A stretch of 64,000 nucleotides of DNA from an uncultured Marivita sp. (GTDB taxonomy: Bacteria; Pseudomonadota; Alphaproteobacteria; Rhodobacterales; Rhodobacteraceae). The notes under the pieces were generated by a model. The model was not told the origin of the DNA. It ran no database searches and saw nothing but the letters and a program-made list of their open reading frames with translations. A program made the translations under genes and the position numbers. Shown here in pieces: positions 1-10,805 of the stretch (its first letter is position 1; each line of letters begins with the position of its first letter). The stretch covers positions 1 to 64,000 of the forward strand of contig CANNCS010000002.1 of NCBI GenBank assembly GCA_947503115.1. The letters run 5' to 3'.

Positions 1-1
1 A

Positions 2-73
2 ACCGCAGAAGATATTCTCACCAGGGAACGCCGTGCGCTGGACGCGCTCGATGAAATCCGCGGAAACAGGTAA
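2..73 (+). CDS. C-terminal fragment of an unidentified protein
   Basis: An open frame enters from the left edge and stops at TAA (71-73), giving about 23 residues that end in DALDEIRGNR. The charged, helical composition looks like a real protein tail, but too little is present to name a family. It runs convergently toward ugd. Bases 74-196 after it hold an inverted repeat (78-109) and no further gene that I can see. Confidence 0.45.
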   Translation, partial: TAEDILTRERRALDALDEIRGNR

Positions 74-77
74 GAAG

Positions 78-109
78 TGTCAGACTCGGAGCACTAGCTT
101 TGTCTGACA
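78..109. repeat. Inverted repeat, possible terminator of the upstream gene
   Basis: TGTCAGAC (78-85) and GTCTGACA (102-109) are perfect reverse complements around a 16-nt loop, just after the stop codon of the partial gene. There is no T-tract after it, so an intrinsic terminator is possible but not clear. The outer TGTCA/TGACA halves also resemble PpsR half-sites, but the spacing is wrong for PpsR. Confidence 0.35.
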
Positions 110-196
110 AGTGCGCTTTAATCCTGCCTCATTTCCACCACGTCCAGTCCGGCTGAGCGGGCTTACATTGCAAGAATCAAAGGGTGCTATTCAAAC

Positions 197-1513
197 TCAG
201 GAAAACCCAATTCGCCCAACGCTGTCATAGGCCACAAAGCCGGCATCGCGCGCCACAGTCGCATTATAGATGTTACGCAGGTCGGCCATCGCCGGACGCG
301 CCATATCCTCGGCGATCTGTCCAAGATCCAAAGCGCGGAATTCATTCCACTCTGTCAGAAGTACCAAGAGGTCCGCCCCTTTGGACGCTACGTAGGGATC
401 ATCCTGCCATTGCACCCCGGGTAAAAGCGCCTCGCCCTCATGCTGTCCTTGAGGATCGCACACACGCACTTTTGCACCGCCGCCGACAAGCGCAGGTACA
501 ATGGTTAGTGACGGCGCATCGCGCATGTCATCAGTGTTCGGTTTGAAGGTCACACCAAGAACCGCAATTGTTTTTCCATTGAACGATCCGCCACACAGAT
601 CCTGAAGCTTTTCGATCATGCGACGCTTGATGTCCTCGTTGACCGCGATCACGGCCTCGGTGATATGCATCGGGCTGGCGTGCTCCTGCCCAATCCGGGC
701 AAGCGCTTTGGTATCCTTCGGAAAACACGACCCACCATAGCCCGGTCCGGCATGAAGGAACTTGTTGCCAATACGGTTGTCCATGCCCATTCCCTTGGAC
801 ACTTGTTTGACGTCCGCACCGACCTTTTCGCAAAGCGCTGCAATTTCGTTGATGAAGGTGATCTTGGTCGCGAGAAACGCATTGGCGGCGTATTTGATCA
901 TCTCTGCGGATTCGAGATCTGTTGTGACGATCGGGAAGTCCCGCAGGTAAAGCGGTCGGTAAATGTCGCTCATCACAGCCGCAGCGCGATCGGTTTCGAC
1001 ACCCACGACAACGCGATCCGGTTTCATGAAATCGTCAATTGCAGCGCCTTCGCGCAAAAACTCGGGGTTCGACGCCACATCGAAATCAAGCTCTGGATTT
1101 GCGGCGGCCACAACCTCACGTACCTTGCGGTTGGTTCCAACGGGCACAGTGGACTTGGTAACGATGACTACGTAGTCCTTGGCCGCCTTGGCGATCTCTT
1201 CGGCCGCTGCCATCACGTAGGTCAGATCGGCGTGGCCATCGCCGCGGCGCGTTGGTGTTCCGACTGCGATAAACACCGCCTCTGCACCGTCAATCGCCGT
1301 CGCCAGATCCAGTGTAAACGACAATCGACCCGCATCCACATTCTTGGCCATCAAAGCATCAAGGCCCGGCTCATAAATGGGAACCTCACCACGCTCCAAC
1401 ATTTCAATCTTGCGCGGGTCCTTGTCGACACAGACAACATTGTGACCAAAATCGGAGAAACACACACCAGACACCAGACCAACATACCCGGTCCCGATCA
1501 TCGCAATTTTCAT
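197..1513 (-). CDS. ugd: UDP-glucose 6-dehydrogenase
   Basis: Oxidises UDP-glucose to UDP-glucuronate with NAD+, feeding exopolysaccharide or LPS synthesis in the cytoplasm. The 438-residue length is usual for the family. The N-terminal Rossmann motif GTGYVGLVSG is at residues 7-16. The catalytic-cysteine segment GPGYGGSCFPKD lies near residue 255, and the C-terminal UDP-binding domain carries the conserved VLGVTFKPNTDDMRD near residue 320. The gene lies just outside the PGC on the same strand as cycA, 141 bp beyond it, and is separated from it by the cycA terminator, so it is probably transcribed on its own. Family identity is firm; the pathway served is inferred. Confidence 0.93.
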   Translation of the reverse strand: MKIAMIGTGYVGLVSGVCFSDFGHNVVCVDKDPRKIEMLERGEVPIYEPGLDALMAKNVDAGRLSFTLDLATAIDGAEAVFIAVGTPTRRGDGHADLTYVMAAAEEIAKAAKDYVVIVTKSTVPVGTNRKVREVVAAANPELDFDVASNPEFLREGAAIDDFMKPDRVVVGVETDRAAAVMSDIYRPLYLRDFPIVTTDLESAEMIKYAANAFLATKITFINEIAALCEKVGADVKQVSKGMGMDNRIGNKFLHAGPGYGGSCFPKDTKALARIGQEHASPMHITEAVIAVNEDIKRRMIEKLQDLCGGSFNGKTIAVLGVTFKPNTDDMRDAPSLTIVPALVGGGAKVRVCDPQGQHEGEALLPGVQWQDDPYVASKGADLLVLLTEWNEFRALDLGQIAEDMARPAMADLRNIYNATVARDAGFVAYDSVGRIGFS

Positions 1514-1590
1514 AGCACTGCCTCACTTGTTCTTGGGGCGTGTTCTGCGCGAGCTAATCCCCTCGGTCAACTCCACATGGTTGAACACCC

Positions 1591-1625
1591 AAAAGAAAAG
1601 GGCGCGCTGTGGCAGCACGCCCCTT
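1591..1625 (-). terminator. Intrinsic terminator downstream of cycA
   Basis: Read on the minus strand, this is a roughly 12-bp GC-rich stem (one G-U pair and one bulge) with a CCA loop, followed by CTTTTCTTTT. It lies 30 bp past the cycA stop and is the clearest rho-independent terminator in the window. It would close the long bchF-to-cycA transcript. Confidence 0.8.
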
Positions 1626-1654
1626 CTTTAAACTCTTTGCTTCGAAAGCCCGAA

Positions 1655-2065
1655 TTAAGGACTGACCGAAACCAGATAGGCATAAACATCTTCCATGCCC
1701 TTGCGCAGCCGATACGACATCTTAGAACGCGCGCCGCTGTCATCCAGATATGTGGCAAGGAAGCCTTTGGGATCCTGAACGTATTCCACAAACGTGGCTT
1801 CGTCCCAAACAAGACCGGCTTCGCCAGCAGCAACAAGGCTGTCGCCGTAGCGGAAATCTTCAACGCCACCCGCTGTGCGCCCAATCACGCCATAGAGGTT
1901 CGGACCCGTGCGCCCGCCCTTGACGATTACAGTGCCATCGTCCGCTACAATCATGTGGCAGGACTTGCACTTGTTGAATTCTTTCTCACCAGCAGCGGCA
2001 TCTTGTGCAAAAGCCGCACCAGAACCGGCCAGCATCATGGCCACAGTTGCGATCATCAACTTCAT
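1655..2065 (-). CDS. cycA: Cytochrome c2 (periplasmic electron carrier)
   Basis: A soluble class I c-type cytochrome that carries electrons between the cytochrome bc1 complex and the photosynthetic reaction centre (here to PufC) in the periplasm. The 136-residue precursor has a signal peptide ending AFA|QD near residue 21. The heme motif CKSCH is at residues 34-38 and the likely axial methionine is in GARSKMSYRL near residue 116. Length and layout match Rhodobacter cytochrome c2. It is the last gene of the bchF-puhA-acsF-hemA series and is followed by a strong terminator. A paralogous cytochrome c (for example c-551 type) cannot be fully excluded from sequence alone. Confidence 0.85.
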   Translation of the reverse strand: MKLMIATVAMMLAGSGAAFAQDAAAGEKEFNKCKSCHMIVADDGTVIVKGGRTGPNLYGVIGRTAGGVEDFRYGDSLVAAGEAGLVWDEATFVEYVQDPKGFLATYLDDSGARSKMSYRLRKGMEDVYAYLVSVSP

Positions 2066-2088
2066 TGTTGAACTCCTCTATCGTGTTC

Positions 2089-2104
2089 GGCGCAATCTAG
2101 CGCC
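2089..2104 (-). other. Small hairpin in the cycA 5' leader
   Basis: GGCGC and GCGCC flank a 6-nt loop, about 24 nt before the cycA start in the 106-bp hemA-cycA gap. No T-run follows it in the direction of transcription. It may be an RNA processing or stability element, or nothing. Confidence 0.3.
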
Positions 2105-2171
2105 CTCTTGCCTTGTTAACCAATAGCAAACCTCTAAAGCCACCTACCACGTAACCGGAGCAAGGTCGAAG

Positions 2172-3386
2172 TCAAGCGACCTGATGCGCGATTGCGCACT
2201 GTTTCCAAAGGGTTGCGAGAGCTTGAACAAGCTGCTCAATATCTGCGTCGGAATGAAGCGGTCCCGGAGTAAACCGCAGACGCTCGGTCCCTTTTGGCAC
2301 AGTAGGGTAATTGATCGGCTGAACGTAGATGCCATAATCCTGCATCAGAATGTCCGCCAGCATCCGGCATTTAACCGGATCCTTGATCATCACGGGAATG
2401 ATGTGGCTCGGATTGGCAAGATGCGGGATACCCATGTCATCCAACCGCTTGCGCAATTTCTCAACCTGAACTTGCTGTTGCCTCCGCTCTGTATCGCTTG
2501 CCTTCAGATGCTGGATCGAAGTACGAGCCGCCGCCGCAACCGCCGGAGGCAGCGCAGTGGTGAAGATGAAACCGGACGAAAACGACCTGATGAAATCACA
2601 CATAGCTCCGGAGCCGGTGACATAACCGCCCATCACACCGAACGCTTTGCCCAGCGTGCCTTCGATCAAAGTGATCCGATCCGCCAAACCTTCACGCTCT
2701 GACACGCCACCACCACGCGGGCCATACATGCCAACGGCGTGAACTTCGTCGAGATAGGTCATCGCGCCGTGCCTTTCAGCAACATCGACAATTTCCTTCA
2801 TCGGGCAGATGTCGCCATCCATCGAATAGACCGATTCGAATGCGACAATCTTTGTCGCATTGCTGGGCAGCGCAGCCAACTTGCGATTCAAGTCTTCAGG
2901 GTCATTGTGCTTCCAGATGACTTTGTTGGCACGGCTGTGGCGAATTCCTTCAATCATCGACGCATGGTTCAACTCGTCCGAAAGAATAACTGCATCCGGC
3001 AAACGTGACCCAAGTGTAGAAAGAGCCGCCCAGTTTGACACATAGCCAGACGTAAACAGCAACGCCGCTTCCTTGCCGTGTAAATCGGCAAGCTCGTCTT
3101 CCAGCAATTTATGCTGGTGATTGGTGCCAGATATATTCCGCGTCCCCCCAGCACCACATCCGTTCTGAGCGACAGCATCCTGCATCGACTTGATCACGTC
3201 TGGGTGCTGACCCATGCCAAGGTAATCGTTGGAACACCAAACAGTCACTTCATCTGGACAGTCATCATCGTGTGACCTGGCCTTTGGGAAGGCCCCGCAT
3301 TTGCGCTCCAGTTCGGCAAAAATGCGATAATTCCCTTCTTCTTTCAGGGCATCAAGCTGGGCATTGAACAGGCTGTCAAAGTCCAT
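2172..3386 (-). CDS. hemA: 5-aminolevulinate synthase
   Basis: Condenses glycine and succinyl-CoA (Shemin pathway) to 5-aminolevulinate, the first committed precursor of heme and bacteriochlorophyll. It is a PLP enzyme of the alpha-oxoamine synthase family; the PLP-binding lysine is in [14 protein letters not shown]. The start ATG at 3386 (404 residues, beginning [10 protein letters not shown]) is preferred because GGAGG lies 6 nt upstream of it, whereas the in-frame ATG at 3392 abuts the GGAGG. The first 11 bp overlap the end of puhE. Placement at the downstream end of the bch/puh operon couples precursor supply to pigment genes. A second ALA synthase elsewhere in the genome is common in this group but cannot be seen here. 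Confidence 0.95.
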   Translation of the reverse strand: MDFDSLFNAQLDALKEEGNYRIFAELERKCGAFPKARSHDDDCPDEVTVWCSNDYLGMGQHPDVIKSMQDAVAQNGCGAGGTRNISGTNHQHKLLEDELADLHGKEAALLFTSGYVSNWAALSTLGSRLPDAVILSDELNHASMIEGIRHSRANKVIWKHNDPEDLNRKLAALPSNATKIVAFESVYSMDGDICPMKEIVDVAERHGAMTYLDEVHAVGMYGPRGGGVSEREGLADRITLIEGTLGKAFGVMGGYVTGSGAMCDFIRSFSSGFIFTTALPPAVAAAARTSIQHLKASDTERRQQQVQVEKLRKRLDDMGIPHLANPSHIIPVMIKDPVKCRMLADILMQDYGIYVQPINYPTVPKGTERLRFTPGPLHSDADIEQLVQALATLWKQCAIAHQVA

Positions 3387-4197
3387 GGGCATCCTCCGTT
3401 CGTATCGTCTTATCTTGTTGTTTTGGATTGGGCGCTGGAAGCATCCAACGCCAGAGTTTCTCGTCGGGCAGCGGCAGTACCATGAACCAATGCTCAAGCA
3501 ACGCGAGCGCCGTCATGGCTGCCAACAGGGAAAAGCCCACCACATCACCGACCGTTGCCGCCGAATAAATGCGCTCAAGCCAGCAGGCGACGGCAAAGGT
3601 CAGAGCGGTGATAGACATCGGAAACAGCCAATTCATCTTCGCGATGCGGAAATGGCTGGGCAGATGCGCAAGCACGTTCGGCAGGAATTCGGTATTGATT
3701 TTGCGAACCCCAAGAAACAGGTTCAACTTGGCCGAGACACGCGCAAAAAAGAGCACCGCAAACGTCCAGAAACCAAACGTGTTTGCTGATCCATCTGTAT
3801 AAAGCCAAATCCCCACCAACGTCGCAGCTAGCAGCATCTCGTGGTAGGCGATTGTCCCCCATGCTCGGATAAACCGCTCCCATTCGGGAACGTCATCACG
3901 GCACACGCACCGGTTCGGACCGGTGATCGTGCCTGTCAGGAACGACATCTCGATCCAGGCCCAAAGTGCAAGGGCCGCCAAAAACGCATGAAAAGCCGCA
4001 CCTTGGCCGACCATGTCAGTGCTTGCCCAAATCCCAAAGATGCCAAACAGAAAAATCGGAAATGTGGCGATGCACAACATTTGGCCAAATCGTGGACCAT
4101 GACGATCAGCGTATTTGACCATCATCAGGATCACTCCGGTGGAAAACCACCAGAGAAAAAGCGCCACAAGGGCAGCGATCCAAGGGTCAGTCAACAC
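3376..4197 (-). CDS. puhE: PuhE, photosynthetic complex putative assembly protein
   Basis: A 273-residue polytopic membrane protein with about seven hydrophobic segments, matching the PuhE family (DUF3623) encoded next to acsF in purple bacteria. In Rhodobacter, loss of puhE affects bacteriochlorophyll production and RC-LH1 assembly, but no enzymatic activity is established. The cytoplasmic C-terminus is polar ([13 protein letters not shown]). It lies between acsF (92-bp gap holding two hairpins) and hemA (11-bp overlap). Confidence 0.88.
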   Translation of the reverse strand: MLTDPWIAALVALFLWWFSTGVILMMVKYADRHGPRFGQMLCIATFPIFLFGIFGIWASTDMVGQGAAFHAFLAALALWAWIEMSFLTGTITGPNRCVCRDDVPEWERFIRAWGTIAYHEMLLAATLVGIWLYTDGSANTFGFWTFAVLFFARVSAKLNLFLGVRKINTEFLPNVLAHLPSHFRIAKMNWLFPMSITALTFAVACWLERIYSAATVGDVVGFSLLAAMTALALLEHWFMVLPLPDEKLWRWMLPAPNPKQQDKTIRTEDAHGL

Positions 4198-4238
4198 GCG
4201 TCTTTGTCCTTCTTCTTCTCAAAAATATGCCGGGGGGT

Positions 4239-4281
4239 GTGGGGGGCTGGCCCCCCACTTGGTCGCCGCCCGTAGGCGGCG
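4239..4281. other. Two GC-rich hairpins between acsF and puhE
   Basis: GTGGGGGG-CTGG-CCCCCCAC (4239-4258) forms an 8-bp stem with a 4-nt loop. CGCCGCC-CGTA-GGCGGCG (4264-4281) forms a 7-bp stem with a 4-nt loop. They fill the only sizeable gap in the puh-acsF part of the operon. No T-tract follows, so RNA stabilisation or attenuation of downstream puhE-hemA-cycA expression is more likely than full termination. Confidence 0.65.
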
Positions 4282-4289
4282 AAACCGCT

Positions 4290-5417
4290 TCAATAGGCAG
4301 GCACCAGCCGTGTGATTTCAGGCACCTGATGTTTAACTGCGGGAATGGTATAGAGCGCGACAAAACACATCGCTGCCTTCGCAGAGCCCGAGAATTCCTT
4401 GAGCTTTCCGGCGAAACCGCCCCGCGTCTTGCCCTCGGCAATCTGCACATTGGCGCGCTGAAGTTTCTCCAACGTCGGTTGCCACCGCGGATGTTCGATA
4501 TCCAACGTGATTGGGAAAATCTGCTCGGTCAGTTTCGACGTCTTGGTAAACACTTCATGCGCATACCAATCCGGGTCAACGCCCAGTGCCTTGTGGAACG
4601 CAGGACGTTGGTGATCGCGAACGTACATCGTGGCATAAACGGCCGTCAGGAAGAACTTGATCCACAGAACGTTCTTGCCCTGCGTGAGTTTCGGATCAGT
4701 CTTCATCAACAAGGCAAAGGCCTCGCCATGGCTGAATTCGTCATTACACCATTCCTCGAACCACTTGAATATTGGATGGAACCGGTGTTCGGGGTTCGCC
4801 TCGAGGTGACGGAAAATCGTGATGTAACGGGCGTAGCCGATCTTTTCTGACAGATAAGTGGCATAGTAGATGAACTTGGGCCGGAAATAGGTGTATTTCT
4901 TCGACTGTGTCAGGAAGCCAAGGTTTACGCGAAGGCCCGCTTCACGCAGCGCGTCGTTGATGAATCCGGCATGACGTGCCTCGTCACGGGCCATCAGCTG
5001 GAATAGCTGCGTGATGTCCTTGTTGTTCCCACGCCGCTTCATTTCCTTGTAAAGCACACATCCTGAAAACTCGGCGGTGCAGCTTGAGATCAGGAAGTCG
5101 ATGAATTCCTTTTTCAGCTGCGGCTCCATATTCTCCCAATCGACATGGTCCCAGTCTTCATTCTTCTTGAAGTGACCTTTGTTCGGATCGGCTTCCATCT
5201 GGGCAATCAACTCATCCCATTCAGCACGGATGCCATCGACGTTGATCGCGTCAAGTTCATCAAAATCGGTGGTGTAGAAGCGCGGCGTGAGCAGCGTGTT
5301 CGCCATCGCAGTTTCGGTAGCGAAATCGTCATCGTATTTCGCCTGTTCCTCTTGGATAGCCAGGCCCTCTTCGACAGACGTCGCATCTGCAGTGTGTTTT
5401 CCAGTATAGGCGTTCAT
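4290..5417 (-). CDS. acsF: Aerobic Mg-protoporphyrin IX monomethyl ester cyclase
   Basis: The O2-dependent di-iron enzyme that forms the isocyclic ring (ring E) of bacteriochlorophyll, giving 3,8-divinyl protochlorophyllide. The 375-residue protein carries di-iron ligand motifs typical of the family: EFSGC near residue 117, DEARH near residue 143 and DEFSHGE near residue 230. The first four bases overlap the upstream 98-residue gene (ATGA). The anaerobic cyclase bchE is not in the window, which fits an obligately aerobic phototroph. Alphaproteobacterial enzymes of this type need the partner BciE; whether the small upstream gene plays that part is unknown. Confidence 0.96.
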   Translation of the reverse strand: MNAYTGKHTADATSVEEGLAIQEEQAKYDDDFATETAMANTLLTPRFYTTDFDELDAINVDGIRAEWDELIAQMEADPNKGHFKKNEDWDHVDWENMEPQLKKEFIDFLISSCTAEFSGCVLYKEMKRRGNNKDITQLFQLMARDEARHAGFINDALREAGLRVNLGFLTQSKKYTYFRPKFIYYATYLSEKIGYARYITIFRHLEANPEHRFHPIFKWFEEWCNDEFSHGEAFALLMKTDPKLTQGKNVLWIKFFLTAVYATMYVRDHQRPAFHKALGVDPDWYAHEVFTKTSKLTEQIFPITLDIEHPRWQPTLEKLQRANVQIAEGKTRGGFAGKLKEFSGSAKAAMCFVALYTIPAVKHQVPEITRLVPAY

Positions 5418-5710
5418 AGCGTCACCTCTTCAGAGAAGGAGAATTCGCAAAGTTCCATCACTTCGAAATCACCGGTCCAGCGGGTCCAAAGCTGTTCAAG
5501 CTTTGAGGCGCGGACGATGATCGCTTCGCGGTCTTCAGTCACCACTTCCCCAAACGGAGCCATGATTTCGGGCCCCTGAACTTTTACCTCGTCACCGGGA
5601 TAAATCACTGCGCCGTTGTTGAAACGCACATGCGCGTGCAGGCTCTCGAAACAGTGGCTGATTTCCACTGTGCAGGGTGCCTTCTCAATATCTTTGGTCA
5701 ACAATCCCAT
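5414..5710 (-). CDS. Conserved small PGC protein of unknown function
   Basis: Encodes 98 residues, soluble, without signal peptide or membrane segment. It begins MGLLTKDIEKAPCTVEISHC and is acidic at its C-terminus (ELCEFSFSEEVTL). The stretch PGDEVKVQGPEIMAPFGE suggests a beta-rich fold. It has three cysteines (residues 13, 20 and 87) but no CXXC motif. It lies 17 bp after puhC and overlaps acsF by 4 bp, so translation is probably coupled to the cyclase. Function is not known to me. A cyclase accessory role is suggested by position and by the need of alphaproteobacterial AcsF for a small partner (BciE), but I cannot confirm homology. Confidence 0.8.
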   Translation of the reverse strand: MGLLTKDIEKAPCTVEISHCFESLHAHVRFNNGAVIYPGDEVKVQGPEIMAPFGEVVTEDREAIIVRASKLEQLWTRWTGDFEVMELCEFSFSEEVTL

Positions 5711-5727
5711 ATCGGTTCCCCTTTTGG

Positions 5728-6195
5728 TTAGTTCAGCAGCTTGGCGAAAGCCGCTGAGTTATTGGCGCCGAACCCCATCAGGTCGGCCCCCCATCCCGTG
5801 CTGGGATCAAAGATCTCAAGACGGTTATTCTCACGCGCCCGAACGATCACTGGGCCGTTCAGATCAACGCGTACCTTGGTGCGTTCCCGCTGCAGGACAC
5901 GCCACATGCCAGATAGAAACCCGCCCTCTTCCGGCGAATACTCGGCAATCAATGTGCCGTCCTCGGCAAAAACCTTTGCAGCCCCGCTCATAGCGCCCTC
6001 AAGAAACAGCGTTTTCTCAATGACAACCGGAGACTCCGGCGTGGTGTACTGAAGCGGGCCATCCATCCACCGGTAGGCACTGACCATGATCAGGCAGATC
6101 ATGACCATGCCGAACATCGCTCGCACAAAAAGGCGCGGAACGAGTTCCCGCTCTGTCGCGTGAATACGGGCTTTGTCGACCGTCTGCGTTTGCAT
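5728..6195 (-). CDS. puhC: PuhC, photosynthetic complex assembly protein
   Basis: A 155-residue membrane-anchored factor needed for normal RC-LH1 assembly in Rhodobacter. One transmembrane segment spans about residues 24-43 (VRAMFGMVMICLIMVSAYRW), followed by a periplasmic domain. The downstream part with FAEDGTLIAEYSPEEGGFLSG and the C-terminal WGADLMGFGANNSAAF is characteristic of the PuhC family. It lies 11 bp after puhB and 17 bp before the 98-residue gene. Confidence 0.88.
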   Translation of the reverse strand: MQTQTVDKARIHATERELVPRLFVRAMFGMVMICLIMVSAYRWMDGPLQYTTPESPVVIEKTLFLEGAMSGAAKVFAEDGTLIAEYSPEEGGFLSGMWRVLQRERTKVRVDLNGPVIVRARENNRLEIFDPSTGWGADLMGFGANNSAAFAKLLN

Positions 6196-6206
6196 GACCA
6201 GTTCCT

Positions 6207-6845
6207 CTATTCGGCCGCGACTGCGGACGGTGCCGCGGTGCTGGTGCGCTCCACCTGCGGGGTCGAAACCCGTGCCTGTGCAGCCTCAGAGATCATCGCT
6301 GCGATCTTGTCCGCCTCTGGAATACAGCGCAGCGCCGGTTGCGTTGGCGAAACGCGCCACGGGCGAACATGCGGCCAGCACACAAGATAGCTGATCCGTG
6401 TGTCACCCATCAGGTCGAACGCAATCGTGCCAGTGCCGGACTTGCGACGGTCTAGATTGGCCGACCCAATCTGCGTGTAAGGCAGGTTCAAAGTCACGGT
6501 CAGCGCAGCTCCAATCCGCATCGCAATGCGGCGGTTCGTAACCGTGTAGACGGTATAATGCGCCTGCGCCCAAGCGATGCCGATCAATAGCGCACAAACA
6601 ATGATACCGAGGATCAGGAAGGGAACAGAAGCCCAGATCGCCTGTCCTAGCGGCATGAGATCAACCACTGCCACAAACCGCCACGCGGCAAGAAAAATAA
6701 AGTATCCCGCGACCCACAAAAGGTTCAGCGATTCCTTGGAAAGGGCCCACCAATCCGGTTTGCCTTGCCAGAGGATCACCTCCCCCTCAGGAGGTGTCTC
6801 TGGAAGACCTTTGACCGGTTCTACCTGAAAATCGTCGTGCGGCAT
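6207..6845 (-). CDS. puhB: PuhB, reaction centre assembly protein
   Basis: A 212-residue membrane protein with a PH-like (bPH2) core, required for reaction-centre and RC-LH1 assembly. It begins MPHDDFQVEPVKGLPETPPE and continues with GEVILWQGKPDWWALSKES, the family hallmark, then two to three hydrophobic segments. The ATG at 6845 is chosen because the family motif follows directly. An ATG at 6863 is possible; longer starts would run into puhA. The C-terminus is Ala/Thr-rich. Confidence 0.88.
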   Translation of the reverse strand: MPHDDFQVEPVKGLPETPPEGEVILWQGKPDWWALSKESLNLLWVAGYFIFLAAWRFVAVVDLMPLGQAIWASVPFLILGIIVCALLIGIAWAQAHYTVYTVTNRRIAMRIGAALTVTLNLPYTQIGSANLDRRKSGTGTIAFDLMGDTRISYLVCWPHVRPWRVSPTQPALRCIPEADKIAAMISEAAQARVSTPQVERTSTAAPSAVAAE

Positions 6846-6897
6846 GGTGGGTTCCCTTTCCATTAGCCGTGGCTGCGGCTGTTGGTCCTTGTCTTGA

Positions 6898-7677
6898 TCA
6901 GATCTGCGGATCTTGACGTTCCTTACTCGCGTAGAGCGTGCCGCCGCCGTAGTAAGCGCTGACCTTTTCTTCCTCGAGCTTGGTGATCTGTTGCGGTGAC
7001 GCGAGTTGCGGAACACCAGCGAAATGTTCCCCAAAGATCGAACGCACCTTTACGCGGTTGCCCCAGATACGGGTAAAAGTGATCGGCACGAGACGTGATC
7101 CACCGCCGTATTCGGCATCCAATTCCATCTCGAGGTAACGCACCATCTGTTCCGGCTCGTCGACCCACATGTCAGTGATCTTGCCCACGATGGCACCGTC
7201 ACCGGCAACAACCGGCAAACCACGCGGATCGCGGCCAGCAGAGACGCGGAAATGTTCGCTGCCTGACATCGGGATGATCTTCGGATGGCCGTGACCGTCC
7301 AGTTCCGGCTCGTCCCGTCGCGGTGCCCAGCTACCTGGGCCAACGCCATCGGCCAGCGGATTGCCAACCGGATCGAATGGAAAACCACCGCTGTCGAACT
7401 GGCGGGTCAATTTCGCGTCGATATCCGTCCGCTCGGGTGTCTGGCCTGACGGAACAGTGTATTCGCCACGACCATGTGGCAGCACGAACGTCTTGTCTGA
7501 CGGGTTCGGGAAAACGCCGCCCGCATCAGCCTGGCTACCGTCTTCGTCCATAAGCGGATAGCCTTCACGCTGGTTCTCGCGCTGAATCCAGATCACGAGC
7601 CCCACAAAGAAGATGAAAAACAACCAGAGCGAAATACTCGCGAGGTCGAGGTTTCCAAGGATATAGTCTTCGGTCAT
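6898..7677 (-). CDS. puhA: Photosynthetic reaction centre H subunit
   Basis: The H subunit caps the cytoplasmic face of the L/M core and helps proton delivery to QB. The 259-residue protein has one N-terminal transmembrane helix (about residues 13-31), then the cytoplasmic segment with YPLMDEDG and DKTFVLPHGRGEYTVPS, and a PRC-barrel domain from about residue 150 (PVVAGDGAIVGKITDMWVDE). This is standard PuhA length and layout. It lies downstream of lhaA (27-bp gap) as in other purple bacteria. Confidence 0.96.
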   Translation of the reverse strand: MTEDYILGNLDLASISLWLFFIFFVGLVIWIQRENQREGYPLMDEDGSQADAGGVFPNPSDKTFVLPHGRGEYTVPSGQTPERTDIDAKLTRQFDSGGFPFDPVGNPLADGVGPGSWAPRRDEPELDGHGHPKIIPMSGSEHFRVSAGRDPRGLPVVAGDGAIVGKITDMWVDEPEQMVRYLEMELDAEYGGGSRLVPITFTRIWGNRVKVRSIFGEHFAGVPQLASPQQITKLEEEKVSAYYGGGTLYASKERQDPQI

Positions 7678-7704
7678 TTTTTGGTTCTCCTTGATGGGCC
7701 TTGG

Positions 7705-9140
7705 TCAGGTCGGGAAATCGGCAAGGCCCAGCCCTGTCGGTTTCTGGTTGAGGGTGGGGATGCTTTTGTTCTGGCTGATCAGCCGGCCCAATATGATGAG
7801 CGTCACGAACAGAAGTCCGATTTCGATATGGTAAACGACTGAATAACCCGTCGTTGGTGTGGCCAGCGCTTCGCCAAGGTTTCCAGACAGTGCAACTATG
7901 TTGACACCGTCTCGCATAGCGCCTCCGATAAGGGTCGACAAACCAGCGGCTGTGGCTTGCGCCGCGCCCCACGCGCCAAGCGCGAGCCCACGACCGGCAA
8001 ACCCTTCGGCAGGAAGTGTCATGGCGGCTGTCAGGGTCGAGATCGCAAAGTAGCCCCCGCCAAATCCGATTAGGCCGGCACCGAAGAAAAACAGAAATGT
8101 TGAATTCATTGGCGCCGCAAAGATCACGATAGAGAAGGCTGCGACCCCCGCCAACAAACCAACAGACGCCATTCGGTAGGTGTTGCCACCTTTGGAAAGG
8201 ACGCGCGCAGCTAAACCAAATCCAAGCAGCGCTCCCAGCGCCCATGTCGCTGTGAGCAATGTCGTCGATGACACACTCAGGCCAAGGATTTCGCCCCCAT
8301 AAGGTTCCAGCAACACATCCTGCATGTTGAAAGCCATCGTTCCGAGGAACACCACTGCCAAAAGGCGGCCAGCAGTTCCACCGGCGGTCAAGTCAGCCCA
8401 AGCATCCTTGAACAACGGTTGCGGCGCTTCGCGATCTTCTTTGCTCATAGGGCGCACGCGCTCTTGTTTCCAAAGCGCGATCACGTTCAGCACCAAAGTC
8501 ACGACAGCACAGCCCTGCACAACGCTGATCAACAGAACACCCGAGAAATCGCGAAGCAGCCAACCAATCACAATCGCAGAAAGGCCCATGCCGACAAGGA
8601 ACATGACATAAAGAAGCGAAACGACGCGTGGGCGGGTCTCGTCCGTCGCGCGGTCGGCCGCCAGTGCCAGACCTGCGGTCTGGGTCATGTGCATCCCAAG
8701 ACCAGTCATGATGAAGGCAAGTGCCGCGAGAACTTCGCCGGCAAACGGCACCTCATGAGTGACATCTCCGCCAAGGACCAACAGACAGGCGGGCATCACG
8801 GCCAAGCCGCCAAATTGCCAAAGCGTACCGAACCAGAGGTAGGGAATACGCTTCCAGCCGATGGCCGAACGGTAATTGTCCGATTTGAACCCAAGCAAGG
8901 CGCGGAACGGCGCGATCAGGACCGGCAGCGCAACCATGATTGCAACAAGAGTCGCGGGCACCGAAAGTTCGACAATCATAACACGGTTCAAAGTGCCCAG
9001 AAGCATGACACCCGCCATACCGACGGAGACTTGGAACAACGCAAGCCGCAGCAGTTGGCCCAAAGGCAGGTCATCAGATGCCGCGTCCGAAAACGGTAGC
9101 ACCCTCATGCCCAAAGACTTCACCTGAGAGCGGCTTACGA

Positions 9141-9144
<4 letters not shown>
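7705..9144 (-). CDS. lhaA: LhaA, light-harvesting 1 assembly protein (PucC/BCH2 family)
   Basis: A 479-residue major-facilitator-type membrane protein with about twelve hydrophobic segments. It is needed for LH1 assembly in Rhodobacter and is thought to deliver bacteriochlorophyll to the LH1 polypeptides. Family marks include LNRVMIVELSVPATLVA near the N-terminus, DNYRSAIGWKRIPY near residue 95 and GLALGAWGAAQATAAGLS near residue 390. It overlaps bchM by 4 bp and precedes puhA, the conserved bchFNBHLM-lhaA-puhABC order. A second PucC-family gene occurs at 21209-22489. Confidence 0.94.
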
Positions 9145-10789
<1,645 letters not shown>

Positions 10790-10805
10790 TTATACGTGTT
10801 GGCGC

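Noticed and set aside
665-2071. 468-residue open frame on the plus strand across ugd and cycA
   Set aside because: It is antisense to two well-identified genes and shows no recognisable domain; GC-rich codon bias on the other strand explains the open frame.
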